64,000 bases of DNA from Luteimonas yindakuii (GCF_004803715.2 NZ_CP039383.2:186001-250000), one strand, 5' to 3'. Positions 40,081-49,333 are shown, numbered from the stretch's first letter. Notes: generated from the sequence alone by a model not told the origin. Numbers and translations are program-made.

Positions 40081-40664
40081 GCGGTGCGCGCAAGTCGGAT
40101 GTGGTCAAGCTGGTGTGCGTGGCGGTGGCGGCGTTCGCCTTCACCTTCTCGCTGGTGCCGCTGTACCGGATCGCCTGCGAAAAGGTGTTCGGCATCCGCC
40201 TCGATGGTTCCGCGGTAAGCGAATCCGCCGTGGTTCCGGCCACGCCAGTGGCGGAGCGCTGGGTCACGGTGGAGTTCGACGGCAGCGTCAACTCCAAGCT
40301 GCCGTGGTCGTTCCGCCCCAACGAGAGCACCAAGCGCGTGCGCGTGGGCGAGGTCTACGAGACCACCTATTACGCGCACAACAACAGCGCGGTGCCGGTG
40401 GTCGGCAGCGCGACGCCATCGGTGGCACCGGCGCGCGCCTCGGGCTATTTCCAGAAGACCGAATGCTTCTGCTTCACCCTGCAGACCCTGCAGGCCGGCG
40501 AAACCCGTGACATGCCGGTGCGTTTCATCATCGACCCGGCCCTGCCCGCCGACGTGAACACGGTTACCCTGTCCTACATGTTCTACAAGAACGACCTCGC
40601 CACCGAACGCCTGTCGCAGGCGCCGCGGGCCGGGGCGCTCACCACCGCGCGCGCCACGCGCTGA
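40077..40664 (+). CDS. ctaG: Cytochrome c oxidase assembly protein (Cox11/CtaG)
   Basis: Membrane-anchored copper chaperone that delivers copper to the CuB site of subunit I. The 195-residue protein has one N-terminal helix (about 10-30) and a periplasmic immunoglobulin-like domain with the copper-binding ECFCF motif and FIIDPALP near the C-terminus. The start is GTG at 40077, overlapping the stop of the small gene before it. Confidence 0.94.
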   Translation: MSGARKSDVVKLVCVAVAAFAFTFSLVPLYRIACEKVFGIRLDGSAVSESAVVPATPVAERWVTVEFDGSVNSKLPWSFRPNESTKRVRVGEVYETTYYAHNNSAVPVVGSATPSVAPARASGYFQKTECFCFTLQTLQAGETRDMPVRFIIDPALPADVNTVTLSYMFYKNDLATERLSQAPRAGALTTARATR

Positions 40665-40699
40665 ACCCCACCGCCCGCAGCATCCGACGGAACTCCGCC

Positions 40700-41581
40700 A
40701 TGGCCCAAGCTCCTGCTACCCACGACAGCGACGCCTACTTCGTGCCGCATCACAGCAAGTGGCCGCTGTTCGCGTCGATGGCCCTGTTCGTGACCATGTT
40801 CGGCCTGGCCGGCTGGTTCAACGATTCGGCGTGGGGACGCACCACGTTCTTCATCGGCATCGCCGGCCTGTGCCTGATCCTGTTCAAGTGGTTCGCCGAC
40901 GTGATCCTGGAGTCGGTGTCGGGCTACTACAACAAGCGCGTCGACGGTTCGTTCCGGATGGGGATGGTGTGGTTCATCTTCTCCGAGATCATGTTCTTCG
41001 GCGCGTTCTTCGGGGCGCTGTTCTACGCGCGCGCGCTGGCGCTGCCGTGGCTGGGCGGCGAAGGCTCGGGCGTGGCCACCAACGAGGTGCTGTGGGGCGG
41101 TTTCAGCGCCGCCTGGCCGAGCGCGGGCCCGGGTGATGTCGGTGGTGGCTTCCAGACCATCCCGGCCTGGGGCCTGCCGCTGCTCAACACGCTGCTGCTG
41201 CTGACCTCGGGCGTGACCATCACCATCGCCCACCACGCGCTCAAGGCCGGCCGTCGCGTGCAGCTGCTGTGGTTCCTCGGCCTCACCGTGCTGCTGGGCT
41301 GCGTGTTCCTGTTCTTCCAGGTCGAGGAATACATCCACGCCTACCGCGACCTCAACCTGACGCTGGGTTCGGGGATCTACGGTTCCACGTTCTTCATGCT
41401 GACCGGCTTCCACGGCGCGCACGTGACCCTGGGCACGATCATGCTGATCGTGATCTGGTTCCGCTGCCTGAAGGGGCACTTCACCCGCGAGAACCATTTC
41501 GCCTTCGAGGCCGTGGCCTGGTACTGGCACTTCGTCGACGTGGTGTGGCTGATCCTGTTCCTGTTCGTCTACGTGGTCTGA
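40700..41581 (+). CDS. ctaE: Cytochrome c oxidase subunit III
   Basis: Core membrane subunit of the aa3 oxidase that supports proton uptake and enzyme stability. The 293-residue protein has seven transmembrane helices, with the conserved GMVWFIFSEIMFFGAFF and LTGFHGAHVTLGT signatures and the terminal WYWHFVDVVWLILF. Starts at ATG 40700, 35 bp after ctaG. Confidence 0.96.
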   Translation: MAQAPATHDSDAYFVPHHSKWPLFASMALFVTMFGLAGWFNDSAWGRTTFFIGIAGLCLILFKWFADVILESVSGYYNKRVDGSFRMGMVWFIFSEIMFFGAFFGALFYARALALPWLGGEGSGVATNEVLWGGFSAAWPSAGPGDVGGGFQTIPAWGLPLLNTLLLLTSGVTITIAHHALKAGRRVQLLWFLGLTVLLGCVFLFFQVEEYIHAYRDLNLTLGSGIYGSTFFMLTGFHGAHVTLGTIMLIVIWFRCLKGHFTRENHFAFEAVAWYWHFVDVVWLILFLFVYVV

Positions 41582-41653
41582 CGGCGCGGCATCACCCGAT
41601 CCCCCGACGCGTCGAAGGTCTCGCGTCGGGGAAAGATCCGGTACTCCCTTCGC

Positions 41654-41677
41654 CCTTCTCCCGCGTGCGGGAGAAGG
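41654..41677. repeat. CCTTCTCCCGC inverted repeat, copy 1
   Basis: A perfect 11-bp stem CCTTCTCCCGC/GCGGGAGAAGG with a 2-base loop in the 240-bp gap between converging ctaE and the DUF2909 gene, followed by GGTGGCGCGAAGCGCCGGATGA. A second copy lies at 63820-63843. This is a widespread intergenic palindrome; it may terminate both genes. Confidence 0.75.
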
Positions 41678-41821
41678 TGGCGCGAAGCGCCGGATGAGGG
41701 CGGAGCGCGGCATCTGCCGGAGTCCGGCGCAGGTTGCCAACCGCCATCACCCGCGGCTCGGATGTCCCATCCACCTGCAGGCATCCCGGAATCAGGGTGC
41801 CGGTCCGCATCCCCGCGCGGC

Positions 41822-42040
41822 TTACCCGCCGACGCCATGCGGTTCGATCCAGCCCATCCAGATCGCCAGCACCACCAGCAGGATCAGCGCCACGGACAGG
41901 CCGATGCGCTTGGTCAGCGCATTGACCGTGCGCTTGGTCTCGCCCTTGTCGACCAGCATGTAATACAGGCCCGCGCCGAGGTTCCACAGGATGAGCAGCA
42001 GAAAGGCGACGATCAGCAGGATCTTCAGCGAGTCGTTCAT
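41822..42040 (-). CDS. DUF2909 twin-transmembrane protein
   Basis: A 72-residue protein with two transmembrane helices (about 5-26 and 46-65) joined by a charged loop (LVDKGETKRTVNALTKR). This is the pattern of the DUF2909 family, often found next to cytochrome oxidase genes. It is divergent from the SURF1-like gene and reads against the operon. A role in oxidase assembly is possible but unproven. Confidence 0.8.
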   Translation of the reverse strand: MNDSLKILLIVAFLLLILWNLGAGLYYMLVDKGETKRTVNALTKRIGLSVALILLVVLAIWMGWIEPHGVGG

Positions 42041-42099
42041 TGCGTTCTCCGGCGCGGGCTGCGCATGAGCGGATTATCGCAGCCGTCGCGGAGCAGCGG

Positions 42100-42822
42100 G
42101 TGAGCCGGTCACGGGCGACGCCGGTCCTCGGCTGGGCGTTCGCGCTGCTGCTGATCGCACTGTTCTGCATGCTGGGCAGCTGGCAGCTGGGACGACAGCA
42201 CGCCAAGCAGGCGATGCTGGATTCCGCCGCGCAGGCGCTGTCGACGCGCGCGCCGCAGTCGCTGGATGCGGCAGCGGACACGCAGCGCGGCCGGGCGCAT
42301 GAATGGGCTGCGGGCAGCGGGCGCTTTGCCGATACGCCTGCAGTGTTGCTCGACAACCAGCAGCGCGGTGGGCGTCCGGGGCTGCGCGTGTACCGCGCGT
42401 TCCTGCCCGAGGACGGACGCGCCCCGGTGCTGGTGGATCTCGGCTGGCTGCCGGTGCCGCCGGACCGCACCATCCCGACCATCGACCCGGCGCCGGAATG
42501 GTCGCGCGTGGAAGGCCTGCTCGCGCCGCCGCCCGCCGCCGGGCTGGTGGCGCCGGCGATCCAGCCGCAGGCCGATGGCAGCCTGCTGGTGATGGCACTG
42601 GAGCCGGATGCCATCGCCGAGGCGCTTGGCCTGCCGACGCTGGCCGCGCGCGTGCTGCGCGCCGATCCCATGCTCGACGGCGGCTACCCGCGCGACCTCG
42701 AACTGCTTGCGAACACCCTTCCGCCGGAACGCCACCTCGGTTACGCGGTGCAGTGGTTCGGCCTCGCGCTGGCGGTGCTGGTCACCGCGCTGGTACTGAC
42801 CTTCCGCAGGAAACGTCCATGA
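42100..42822 (+). CDS. SURF1-family oxidase assembly protein
   Basis: Inner-membrane protein helping heme a insertion into subunit I. The 240-residue protein has two helices, at about 10-27 and 213-232, enclosing a periplasmic domain, with LGSWQLGRQ at the first helix, VLVDLGWLP and the late HLGYAVQWFGLA. The start is taken as GTG 42100, preceded by GGAG at 42090-42093; a TTG-start ORF begins 20 codons earlier. Overlaps the next gene by ATGA. Confidence 0.9.
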   Translation: MSRSRATPVLGWAFALLLIALFCMLGSWQLGRQHAKQAMLDSAAQALSTRAPQSLDAAADTQRGRAHEWAAGSGRFADTPAVLLDNQQRGGRPGLRVYRAFLPEDGRAPVLVDLGWLPVPPDRTIPTIDPAPEWSRVEGLLAPPPAAGLVAPAIQPQADGSLLVMALEPDAIAEALGLPTLAARVLRADPMLDGGYPRDLELLANTLPPERHLGYAVQWFGLALAVLVTALVLTFRRKRP

Positions 42823-43391
42823 ATTCCGCTCCCGTGTCGCGCCGGCAGCGCAACCGCAACCGTGCGCTGCTGGTCGCGGTCGTCGTCATCTTCCTCGGCA
42901 GCGCGCTGATGGCGGGCGCATTGCGCTTCTCCGGCTGGCGACCGGAGGGCATGCGCAACCATGGCGAGCTGCTGCAGCCGCCCGGCGACCTGCGCGCGGT
43001 GGCGCTCGCGACCGCCGACGGTGCGCCGTACGCCTGGCAGCCGGCCGAGCGCACGTGGCGGATCGCGCTCGCGCCCCCTGCCGGGTGCAACGAGGAATGC
43101 GTGCGCCTGTCGGCGGACCTCGACAAGGTCTGGCAGCTGTTCGGGCGCCAGGCCGACCGCGTGCACATCCTCTGGATGGGCGAGCCGCCAGCCAACGCCA
43201 CGCACTCCCGCGCGCTGCATGTGCTGGCCGAGGATGCCGGGTTCCGCGCCGGCCTCGCCCGCAACGACGACCCTGCCGGCGTGCCCGTCTACGTGATCGA
43301 TCCCAATGGCTTCGTCATACTGCGCTACGCTCCCGGCTTCGATGCGGGGCATCTGCGCACCGACATGGCGCGCCTGCTCAAGCTGAAATAG
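42819..43391 (+). CDS. Membrane-anchored thioredoxin-like protein of the oxidase operon
   Basis: A 190-residue protein with an N-terminal transmembrane helix (about 17-37) and a periplasmic domain with C-N-E-E-C (about 87-91), spaced like the SCO/thioredoxin fold, and VYVIDPNGFVILRYAPGFD near the end, which resembles the Sco strand region. It lies between SURF1 and ctaA. A role in oxidase copper or redox chemistry is inferred. It lacks a clear CxxxC copper site beyond the CNEEC pattern. Confidence 0.75.
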   Translation: MNSAPVSRRQRNRNRALLVAVVVIFLGSALMAGALRFSGWRPEGMRNHGELLQPPGDLRAVALATADGAPYAWQPAERTWRIALAPPAGCNEECVRLSADLDKVWQLFGRQADRVHILWMGEPPANATHSRALHVLAEDAGFRAGLARNDDPAGVPVYVIDPNGFVILRYAPGFDAGHLRTDMARLLKLK

Positions 43392-43442
43392 CCCGCGGCC
43401 CCGCTGCCCGGCGCCCCCGGACCGACGACCGACCACGAGACG

Positions 43443-44708
43443 ATGACCCCAGCCACACCAGGCGCCCCCACGCCCAGCCCGCCGCCATCCAGGCCGACGC
43501 GTCCGGCCGCCTCGAGGCCGACACTGCATCGGCATTTCCACCGCATCGCCTGGTTCGCAGTGGCGTTGACCCTGCTGGTGGTGGTGTTCGGTGCGTTCGT
43601 ACGCCTGTCCGACGCCGGCCTGAGCTGCCCCGACTGGCCGACCTGCTATGGCCGCGCGGCGTGGCCGAAGGTACCCGAGGAGGTGGCCGGGCACGCCGCC
43701 ACCGACATCCGTCCGCTGGAGACCCACAAGGCCTGGCGCGAGCAGGTGCACCGCCACATCGCCGCGATCCTCGGTGTGCTGGTGCTGGGACTGGCGCTGC
43801 TGGCAGCGCGCCGTCGGCGGCACGGCATCGCCCAGGTCGTCGGCGCATCCGCACTGGTGGCGGCGGCGATTCCGGCCTACATGTACGGCCACATCGGCGC
43901 CGCGTTCGCGCTCGCCGGTGCCGGCGAGGCGATCCTGCTGCTGGCGGCGTTGCGCTGGAGCAACGTCGACCTGGCCCGCGCCGCCGTGCTGACGCTGGCG
44001 GTGATCATCTTCCAGGCGCTGCTCGGCAAATGGACGGTGACCCTGCTGCTGAAGCCGGTGATCGTGATGGGCCACCTGCTGGGCGGCCTGCTGACGTTCT
44101 CGCTGCTGACGTGGATGGCCTGGCGCGCCACCCACCTGCCGATCCGCCTCGCCGGGGCGCACGCACTGCGCGTGCTGCTGTGGGTGGCGCTGGCGGTGCT
44201 CGGCGTGCAGATCGCCCTGGGCGGCTGGGTGAGCGCCAATTACGCGGCGCTGGCCTGCGGTGGCGGCGGCTGGACCACCGACACCGCCCATTACATCGAC
44301 TTCCCCAGGTGCGTGGGCCAGTGGTGGCCGCCGTCGGACTTCCGCGAGGGCTTCGTGCTCTGGCGCGGGATCGGTGTCGACTACGAGGGCGGCGTGCTCG
44401 ACGGCGGTGCGCGCATCGCCATCCAGATGGCCCACCGCCTGTTCGCGATCGTCGCCTTCGTCGCGCTGATCACTGCCGCGGTGCAGCTGCTGCGCATGCC
44501 CGGCCTGCGCGGCTGGGGCGTGCTACTGGCCCTGCTGACGGTGGCGCAGGTCATGCTGGGCATCCTCAACGTCAAGCTTGCCCTGCCGCTGTCGGTAGCG
44601 GTGATGCACAACGGCGGCGCGGCCCTGCTGCTGTTCGTGCTGGTCTCGCTGCTGGCGCGGGTGCAGGACGCGGGTGTCGGCGGCCCCACGCGCATGGCGG
44701 TCGACTGA
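43443..44708 (+). CDS. ctaA: Heme A synthase (Cox15/CtaA)
   Basis: Oxidises heme O to heme A for the oxidase. The 421-residue protein has a Pro-rich N-terminus and eight transmembrane helices, with [37 protein letters not shown] and MAHRLFAI, which carry the conserved heme-ligand histidines. Starts at ATG 43443. The farnesyltransferase follows after 1 base. Confidence 0.95.
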   Translation: MTPATPGAPTPSPPPSRPTRPAASRPTLHRHFHRIAWFAVALTLLVVVFGAFVRLSDAGLSCPDWPTCYGRAAWPKVPEEVAGHAATDIRPLETHKAWREQVHRHIAAILGVLVLGLALLAARRRRHGIAQVVGASALVAAAIPAYMYGHIGAAFALAGAGEAILLLAALRWSNVDLARAAVLTLAVIIFQALLGKWTVTLLLKPVIVMGHLLGGLLTFSLLTWMAWRATHLPIRLAGAHALRVLLWVALAVLGVQIALGGWVSANYAALACGGGGWTTDTAHYIDFPRCVGQWWPPSDFREGFVLWRGIGVDYEGGVLDGGARIAIQMAHRLFAIVAFVALITAAVQLLRMPGLRGWGVLLALLTVAQVMLGILNVKLALPLSVAVMHNGGAALLLFVLVSLLARVQDAGVGGPTRMAVD

Positions 44709-44709
44709 C

Positions 44710-45618
44710 ATGGCCGTGCCGTTCGGCCAGTACTGGGAGCTGACCAAGCCGCGGGTGGTGGCGCTGCTGGTGTTCACCGCGCTGGTCGGCATGTTCCTGG
44801 CGGTGCCGGGCCTGCCGCCGCTGCGCGAAAGCCTGTTCGGGCTGCTCGGCATCTGGCTGGCGGCGTCGTCGGCGGCGGCGATCAACCACCTGATCGACCA
44901 GCGCATCGACCGGATCATGGCGCGCACCGCGCACCGGCCGCTGGCCACGGGTACGTTGCGCCCGGTGCAGGTGCTGCTGTTCGCGATCGCCCTGGGCGTG
45001 GCGTCGATGGCGGTCCTGGTGCTGCTGGTCAACACGCTGACCGCCGTGCTCACCTTCTTCGCGCTGATCGGCTACGCGATCATCTACACCGGCTTCCTCA
45101 AGCGCGCGACGCCGCAGAACATCGTCATCGGCGGGCTCGCCGGCGCGGCGCCGCCGGCCCTGGGCTGGGCCGCGATCACCGGCACGCTGGATCCGCACGC
45201 GCTGCTGCTGGTGCTGATCATCTTCGTGTGGACGCCGCCGCACTTCTGGGCGCTGGCGATCTTCCGCCGCGACGATTACGCACGCGCGCTGATCCCGATG
45301 CTGCCGGTGACCCACGGCGTGGTCTATACCCGCTGGCAGATCCTGTTCTACACGGTGCTGCTGCTGGTTGCGACGGTGCTGCCGTGGGCGACCGGCATGA
45401 GCGGGCTGTTCTATCTCGGCGGCGCGCTGGTGCTCGGCCTGGTGTTTCTCTGGTACGCGTGGAAGCTGCTGGATCCACCCGATGAGTTCTTCGCGATGCG
45501 GGTGTTCAACTACTCCATCGTCTACCTGATGGCGCTGTTCGCCTTCCTGCTGGTCGACCACTGGCTGCAGCCGTGGCTGGCGCCTGCGCCGCTGATCGGG
45601 TTCGAGCGGATCGGCTGA
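44710..45618 (+). CDS. ctaB: Protoheme IX farnesyltransferase (heme O synthase)
   Basis: Adds the farnesyl tail to heme B, the step before heme A synthase. The 302-residue protein has about nine transmembrane helices and the prenyltransferase Asp motif [15 protein letters not shown] (about 60-74), plus [14 protein letters not shown] 44710 is chosen; a GTG at 44674 inside ctaA is in frame and would add 12 residues. Last gene of the operon; 1 base separates its stop from that of the convergent immunity-like gene. Confidence 0.94.
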   Translation: MAVPFGQYWELTKPRVVALLVFTALVGMFLAVPGLPPLRESLFGLLGIWLAASSAAAINHLIDQRIDRIMARTAHRPLATGTLRPVQVLLFAIALGVASMAVLVLLVNTLTAVLTFFALIGYAIIYTGFLKRATPQNIVIGGLAGAAPPALGWAAITGTLDPHALLLVLIIFVWTPPHFWALAIFRRDDYARALIPMLPVTHGVVYTRWQILFYTVLLLVATVLPWATGMSGLFYLGGALVLGLVFLWYAWKLLDPPDEFFAMRVFNYSIVYLMALFAFLLVDHWLQPWLAPAPLIGFERIG

Positions 45619-45619
45619 C

Positions 45620-45997
45620 TCACTGCGGCCGCGCGCGCTCCGCAACGGTGTGGAGCGTCTCCGGGCCGATCTTCCACTGCGTCGGTGTGTCGTAGTCGAA
45701 GTCGACCGCGACGCGGCCGGTGTCGCGGCGGATCTTCACCACGCAGGCGTTCCACGGCGCCTTTCCTGCGACCTGCGTGCCCGCGCGCAGGGCGTCGAGC
45801 TGTTCGCCCAGTTGTACCGTTGCCTCGGGTGTTGCCGCAGCCGGTGGTGCGCCGTCGCGATAGCGGAAGCCGGCCAGCTTCCGGCTGCCATCGGCATAGA
45901 CGACGATCAGTGCGTAACCGTCCCATGGTGCGGCGGCGACCTTGTGATCGGTGGCGATCAGCCGGCCGATTTCCATGATCCGGGCGTTGTTGTCCAT
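45620..45997 (-). CDS. YezG/DUF600-like putative immunity protein
   Basis: A 125-residue cytosolic protein with the segments WDGYALIVVYADGSRKLAGFRY and W-N-A-C-V-V-K-I-R-R-D-T-G plus VDFDYDTPTQWKIGP. This resembles the DUF600 (YezG) fold, whose known members neutralise nuclease toxins that end in an Endonuclease_NS_2 domain. It lies 12 bp downstream of a gene encoding such a domain. The immunity role is inferred from this pairing; no test of binding is possible here. Confidence 0.7.
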   Translation of the reverse strand: MDNNARIMEIGRLIATDHKVAAAPWDGYALIVVYADGSRKLAGFRYRDGAPPAAATPEATVQLGEQLDALRAGTQVAGKAPWNACVVKIRRDTGRVAVDFDYDTPTQWKIGPETLHTVAERARPQ

Positions 45998-46009
45998 GGC
46001 CCGAGGATA

Positions 46010-47272
46010 TCAGGCGATATCGGCGATCAAGCGGCCGATCTCCGCGCGCGACAGGCTGTCGAACACCTGTCCTGCCGCGTTCTCGAACACCGTCGTCGCC
46101 GGGTCGTAGACCACGCTGCCGCTGGCGGGATCGGTGACCGCGTAGTCCACCACCACCTGGTCGGGGCGCAGCGCACCGGACGGTGCGAGTTCCACGCGGA
46201 TGTCGACATCCATGCCGGCATCGAGCCAGTCGGCCCACTCCTGTTCGAGGCGTGCATACGCGCCGGTGTTGAAGTTGCCGTTCTGCGGGAACATGTTCAC
46301 CGCGCCATGCCCGTGCACGAAGCGGTAGGCGAAGATGTGGCCGGTGTGCTCGCTGCGGTCGAGCCCGTTGTCGACGCGGAAGCCCGACTGCGCTCGGTTC
46401 TCCACGCTGTCGGTGTCGCGCATGCTGCCGCTGCCGGGCAGCCAGGTCAGCGTGCCTTCCGCATGCAGCGGCCGGCCCTCGTCGTCGAAGGTCCAGGTGA
46501 CGTCGTTGACCTCGCCGCTGGCGACGTCGCTGACCAGCGCGTTGATGCTGCCGGGCGAGACGGTCTCGGCAACGCCAACGGTGCCGTCGGGCAACGTGCC
46601 CGAGACCAGCAGGTGGTTGAGTGCCGCGCGCTGGTCGGGATGGCCCGGGTCGCGCTGCACCAGCGTATGCACGCTGAAATCCTCGCGGTCGAGTACCGGC
46701 GAGCCGGGGCCATGCGCGGTCGGTGCAGCGAACACGCTGGCGGGCCCCGACATCACCCGCAGTTCCGCCACCGGGCGTGCCCTGGTCTCGGTGGTCTTGA
46801 CCATCACCAGGCGCACGTCGTCGATCGACTCGACGCCGTTGGCGTCGGCGAGGTTGCGGAACGTGGCCTCGAACGGCGTGCCGGCATGGTCGCCGCCGGC
46901 CAGTTCGACGCGGGTGCCGGGCGGCCAGGAGCCCGGATCGAGCGGGTTGATCGACCGCATCGCTTCCGGGGTCGCGGCGCTGCGCGGCATGTCGGCCTGG
47001 TAGTGCACGCGCACCGGCGCGCCCGGCTGCTCCGCCACGGCGACCGAGACTTCGGTGCTGGCGTCCCAGCGGCTGCGCTGGCCGGCGCCGGTTTCGTTGC
47101 TGATGCGGGTGGACGCCGGATCGTGTTCGAACGCAACATCGCGGCCCTGCGTGGCCAGCACGTCCGGGCCGAAGCGCGCCGCCGGGGGCTGCAGCATGGC
47201 GGCCAGCCCGGACAGCCAGTCCGGGAGCGGCCCCGGGAAGGACGATGCGTCGCGCGAGGCGTCGATGGACAT
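46010..47272 (-). CDS. Putative toxin with C-terminal DNA/RNA non-specific endonuclease domain
   Basis: A 420-residue protein. Residues about 255-395 match the Endonuclease_NS_2 pattern: H-T-G-H-I-F-A-Y-R-F (H312 as catalytic His), AVNMFPQNGNFN with the metal-binding Asn set (N326, N331, N335), and ARLEQEWADWLDAGMDVDIRV. Residues 1-250 have no recognised domain and no signal peptide, LXG or Rhs repeats, so the export route is unclear. Start at ATG 47270-47272; an earlier in-frame start exists at 47398. Directly followed by the DUF600-like gene. Confidence 0.78.
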   Translation of the reverse strand: MSIDASRDASSFPGPLPDWLSGLAAMLQPPAARFGPDVLATQGRDVAFEHDPASTRISNETGAGQRSRWDASTEVSVAVAEQPGAPVRVHYQADMPRSAATPEAMRSINPLDPGSWPPGTRVELAGGDHAGTPFEATFRNLADANGVESIDDVRLVMVKTTETRARPVAELRVMSGPASVFAAPTAHGPGSPVLDREDFSVHTLVQRDPGHPDQRAALNHLLVSGTLPDGTVGVAETVSPGSINALVSDVASGEVNDVTWTFDDEGRPLHAEGTLTWLPGSGSMRDTDSVENRAQSGFRVDNGLDRSEHTGHIFAYRFVHGHGAVNMFPQNGNFNTGAYARLEQEWADWLDAGMDVDIRVELAPSGALRPDQVVVDYAVTDPASGSVVYDPATTVFENAAGQVFDSLSRAEIGRLIADIA

Positions 47273-47445
47273 GCGGCAAGCCAGTAGGCGGCGCCTGCGC
47301 GCCGACTCCGGAAGCATAGGCAGGCCGCCACCGGGCCGACATTGGGGCGCACCCGAGGTGGCTTGCGTCCTGGCCGCCGCGGTTGACGCACGGCTCACGG
47401 CAGCCGCCCGAGACTCGATCTCCCTTCAAGGCCCCGGAGCGCCCC

Positions 47446-48402
47446 ATGGCCAGACCGATCTGGAGCGGCACCCTGTCGTTCGGGCTGCTCAACATCCCCG
47501 TCTCGCTGATGGCGGGTGAGCGCAGGACCGACCTGTCGTTCCGCATGCTCGATTCGCGCAACAACGCGCGCGTGCGCTACGAGCGCGTCAATGCCGACAC
47601 CGGCGACGAGGTGCCGTGGAAGGACATCGTCAAGGCCTACGAGTACGACAAGGACAGCTACGTGGTGCTGGAGCCGGAGGACATCCAGGCCGCGGCGCCG
47701 GAGAGCCGCGATTCGATCGATGTCGACACCTTCGTCGATGCCTGCGACATCAGCCCGCAGTACTTCGAGAAGCCCTATGTGCTGGTGCCGGCGAAGAAGG
47801 CCGAGAAGGGCTATGTGCTGCTGCGCGAGGCGCTGACCCGCACCGGCAAGGCCGGCATCGCGCGGGTGGTGATCCGCACCCGCGAGCACCTGTGCGCGGT
47901 GATGCCACGCGGCGAGGCCCTGCTGCTGATCATGATGCGGTTCCCGCAGGAACTGGTGGACATCTCCGAGTACACGCTGCCCGAAGCCGACGCCAAGGGC
48001 TTCCGCATCACCGACAAGGAGCAGGCGTTCTCCGAGCAGCTGATCGAGACCATGGCCGCGCCCTGGGACCCCAGCCAGTACACCGACGACTTCCGCGAGC
48101 GGCTGCAGCTGGTGATCCGCAAACGCATGGAGGCCAACGGCGTGGTCGAGAAGCAGGAGGACGCCGAATCCCCCGTCGGCGAGAACGCGGCCACCAACGT
48201 GGTCGATTTCATGGAGCTGCTGCAGCAGAGCATCGACCGCAACCGGCGCACGCCGGCACGCAAGGCCGCCGCCACCAAGGCGCTGGCGAAGAAAGCCGCG
48301 GCCGAGCCTGCGCCGAAGAAGGCGCCGCGCAAGGCAGCGACGAAGAAGACCGCCGCCAAGAAGGCGCCGGCGAAGAAGTCGGCCGCGCGCAAACGGGCCT
48401 GA
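47446..48402 (+). CDS. ku: Ku protein (NHEJ)
   Basis: Homodimeric ring that binds DNA ends and recruits LigD in non-homologous end joining. The 318-residue protein has the Ku core (about 1-250, starting MARPIWSGTLSFGLLNIPVS, with KGYVLLREAL, RFPQELVD) and a C-terminal Lys/Ala-rich tail (about 262-318) of the KKAPAKK type, often involved in DNA binding. ATG 47446 is preferred over the ORF start at 47383, whose extra residues do not fit the family. LigD polymerase follows 3 bp later. Confidence 0.95.
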   Translation: MARPIWSGTLSFGLLNIPVSLMAGERRTDLSFRMLDSRNNARVRYERVNADTGDEVPWKDIVKAYEYDKDSYVVLEPEDIQAAAPESRDSIDVDTFVDACDISPQYFEKPYVLVPAKKAEKGYVLLREALTRTGKAGIARVVIRTREHLCAVMPRGEALLLIMMRFPQELVDISEYTLPEADAKGFRITDKEQAFSEQLIETMAAPWDPSQYTDDFRERLQLVIRKRMEANGVVEKQEDAESPVGENAATNVVDFMELLQQSIDRNRRTPARKAAATKALAKKAAAEPAPKKAPRKAATKKTAAKKAPAKKSAARKRA

Positions 48403-48405
48403 GCC

Positions 48406-49320
48406 GTGGCCGCCCGTCGTAACGACGATTCCACCGACGCCGCCGCCGCGCCGGCGCGACTGACCAGCCCGGATCGGGTCGTCTATCCGCGCATGGGCAT
48501 CACCAAGCGCGAGGTGGCGGACTACTACCGCGCGGTGGCCGACCGCGTGCTGGCCGATGTCGGCGGTCGGCCGCTGTCGCTGCTGCGTTGTCCCGGCGGC
48601 GTGGGCGGACAGTGCTTCTTCCAGAAGCATCACGCGCGGGCGCTGGGCGGGGCGGTACGGGCAATCCCGCTGCGCGAGAAGGATGGCGACGAGGCCTGCT
48701 ACGTGGCCATCGACAGCGTCGAGGGCCTGCTCGAGCTGGTGCAGATGAACACCCTGGAGCTGCATCCGTGGGGCAGCATGGCCGACGATCTCGAGCGCCC
48801 GGATCGGCTGGTGTTCGATCTCGATCCCGGCCCGGGGGTGGACTGGAAGGCGATCACCGCCGCGGCGCGCGACGTGCGCAAGCGCCTGGCGGCCGTGGGC
48901 CTGGAGGGTTTCGCGCGGCTGTCGGGCGGCAAAGGCGTGCACGTGGTGGTGCCGATCCGGCCCGGCCCGTCCTGGGACGAGGCGCGCGGCTTCTGCGAGG
49001 CGCTGGCCAACACGATGGCGCAGCAGCGTCCGGACCGTTACGTCGCCACCGCCAGCAAGGCCAAGCGCGACGGCGTGATCTTCATCGACTGGCTGCGCAA
49101 TGCGCGCGGGCAGACCAGCGTGTCGAGCTGGTCGCTGCGCGCGCGCGAGAGCGCCGGCGTGGCGGTGCCGGTGCGCTGGGAGGAACTCGCGCGGGCGGGG
49201 TCAGGCGACGCCTACGACCTGCGGCGTGCGCTGCGGCGCGCCACGGCGTTGCGTGGAGAGGAGTGGCCCGGCTGGGGGGATGCCTGCGACCAGGCGTTGC
49301 CGGACGTCCCCGACGTCTGA
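48406..49320 (+). CDS. LigD polymerase/primase domain as separate protein
   Basis: Archaeo-eukaryotic primase-type polymerase that fills and extends ends in NHEJ. The 304-residue protein aligns with the C-terminal Pol domain of multidomain LigD: LTSPDRVVYPRMGITK, CFFQKHH, VFDLDPGPG with catalytic Asps, SGGKGVHVVVP, and SKAKRDGVIFIDWLRN. It contains no phosphoesterase and no ligase domain, and it begins 3 bp after ku with GTG 48406. A separate ATP ligase must work with it, since LigE here is predicted periplasmic. Confidence 0.9.
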   Translation: MAARRNDDSTDAAAAPARLTSPDRVVYPRMGITKREVADYYRAVADRVLADVGGRPLSLLRCPGGVGGQCFFQKHHARALGGAVRAIPLREKDGDEACYVAIDSVEGLLELVQMNTLELHPWGSMADDLERPDRLVFDLDPGPGVDWKAITAAARDVRKRLAAVGLEGFARLSGGKGVHVVVPIRPGPSWDEARGFCEALANTMAQQRPDRYVATASKAKRDGVIFIDWLRNARGQTSVSSWSLRARESAGVAVPVRWEELARAGSGDAYDLRRALRRATALRGEEWPGWGDACDQALPDVPDV

Positions 49321-49333
49321 ACCGCGTCGCGCG

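Noticed and set aside
45522..47564. A 680-residue minus-strand frame overlapping the toxin and immunity genes
   Set aside because: It lies in a different frame from the toxin, is Arg/Gly/Pro-rich and lacks family similarity.
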